A stretch of 64,000 bases of DNA from an uncultured Atopobiaceae bacterium. GTDB taxonomy: Bacteria; Actinomycetota; Coriobacteriia; Coriobacteriales; Atopobiaceae. Under the pieces are notes generated by a model, which did no database searches, had not been told where the DNA came from, and worked only from the letters and a program-made list of their open reading frames with translations. Of this stretch, positions 63,860-64,000 are shown in pieces (position 1 is the first letter of the stretch; every line of letters starts with the position of its first letter). The DNA is taken from NCBI GenBank assembly GCA_944320975.1, contig CALUJM010000001.1:124001-188000 (forward strand). Direction: 5' to 3'. Both the position numbers and the translations under genes were made by a program.

Positions 63860-63873
63860 CAAGTATATACTTG
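63860..63873 (+). promoter_or_regulatory. Palindromic promoter element before serS
   Basis: CAAGTATATACTTG is a perfect palindrome containing a TATACT -10 box (63866-63871), 55 bases upstream of serS. It could serve both directions. Confidence 0.5.
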
Positions 63874-63926
63874 GAGGGCCGCGCGCAGGCGCCGGCACCA
63901 GCAAGCGACAAGAGCAAGGAGCCAGC

Positions 63927-64000
63927 ATGCTCGACATCAAGTTCGTCCGCGAGAACCCCGACCTCGTCGACAAGTCCTGCGAGTCCCGCCAGAACGCCCA
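63927..64000 (+). CDS. serS: Serine--tRNA ligase (5' end only)
   Basis: MLDIKFVRENPDLVDKSCES is the canonical SerRS N-terminal coiled-coil start. ATG 63927 has AAGGAGCC upstream; the gene runs past the window end. Confidence 0.92.
   Translation, partial: MLDIKFVRENPDLVDKSCESRQNA

Overview
The window is high-GC, densely coded DNA centred on a bacterial replication origin. Gene content and order fit an actinobacterium of the class Coriobacteriia, most likely Atopobiaceae/Olsenella-like. This rests on the origin layout, a mycobacterial-type Ser/Thr-kinase and cell-wall cluster, and protein flavour; no database search was possible. Two replichores diverge near 7.4-7.7 kb. Leftward run gyrB (partial), a DUF721 gene, recF, dnaN, dnaA and an ATPase/winged-helix gene. 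Rightward run rpmH, rnpA, yidD, yidC, jag, rsmG, parA and parB. DnaA-box-like nonamers lie in three intergenic gaps and three parS-like palindromes lie nearby.

12.7-25.4 kb holds housekeeping genes: rlmN, ddl, a DinG-type exonuclease-helicase, two WYL regulators, an unusual membrane M28-like protein with a very long acidic insert, bioY, an M29 aminopeptidase and two tRNAs. 25.4-32.5 kb is a sugar locus: a decayed PTS EIIA, EIIC (SgaT/UlaA type), EIIB, an unknown propeller-like protein, a broken HAD phosphatase, a ribulose-phosphate 4-epimerase-type aldolase, a fructose-6-phosphate aldolase-type enzyme, a split transketolase and rpiB. Together these would import and phosphorylate a sugar acid or pentitol-like substrate and feed it through pentose phosphates to glycolysis. 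A TetR regulator and glgB follow.

35.2-46.2 kb is the arginine region. argG has an Arg-codon-rich leader peptide upstream, consistent with attenuation. argG and argH, usually adjacent, are separated by about 8 kb of lower-GC DNA. Of this, 6.5 kb lies between two almost identical 130-bp direct repeats. It encodes a membrane regulator with two LuxR DNA-binding domains, a secreted matrixin-type zinc protease flanked by two paralogous membrane-anchored proteins, and an acyltransferase. This protease/partner/regulator cassette is the best candidate for an undescribed system. A coriobacterial VSR/DUF559-like gene follows outside the repeats.

46-64 kb contains purB, a TSCPD protein, a Tat lipoprotein, a two-component system, purC, tRNA-Arg, and a leftward operon: kinase, fhaA, fhaB, PP2C phosphatase, a RodA-PbpA fusion and PASTA-kinase pknB. 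After tRNA-Leu comes a small membrane protein and the start of serS.

Recurring intergenic structures stand out: four long near-perfect hairpins (28.4, 35.1, 47.6 and 53.4 kb) sharing a GGGGACAG/GATTCAATTGGGG-like core; the 98-bp inverted-repeat elements bounding the island; and a CTTCTCG motif in many intergenic regions and terminators.
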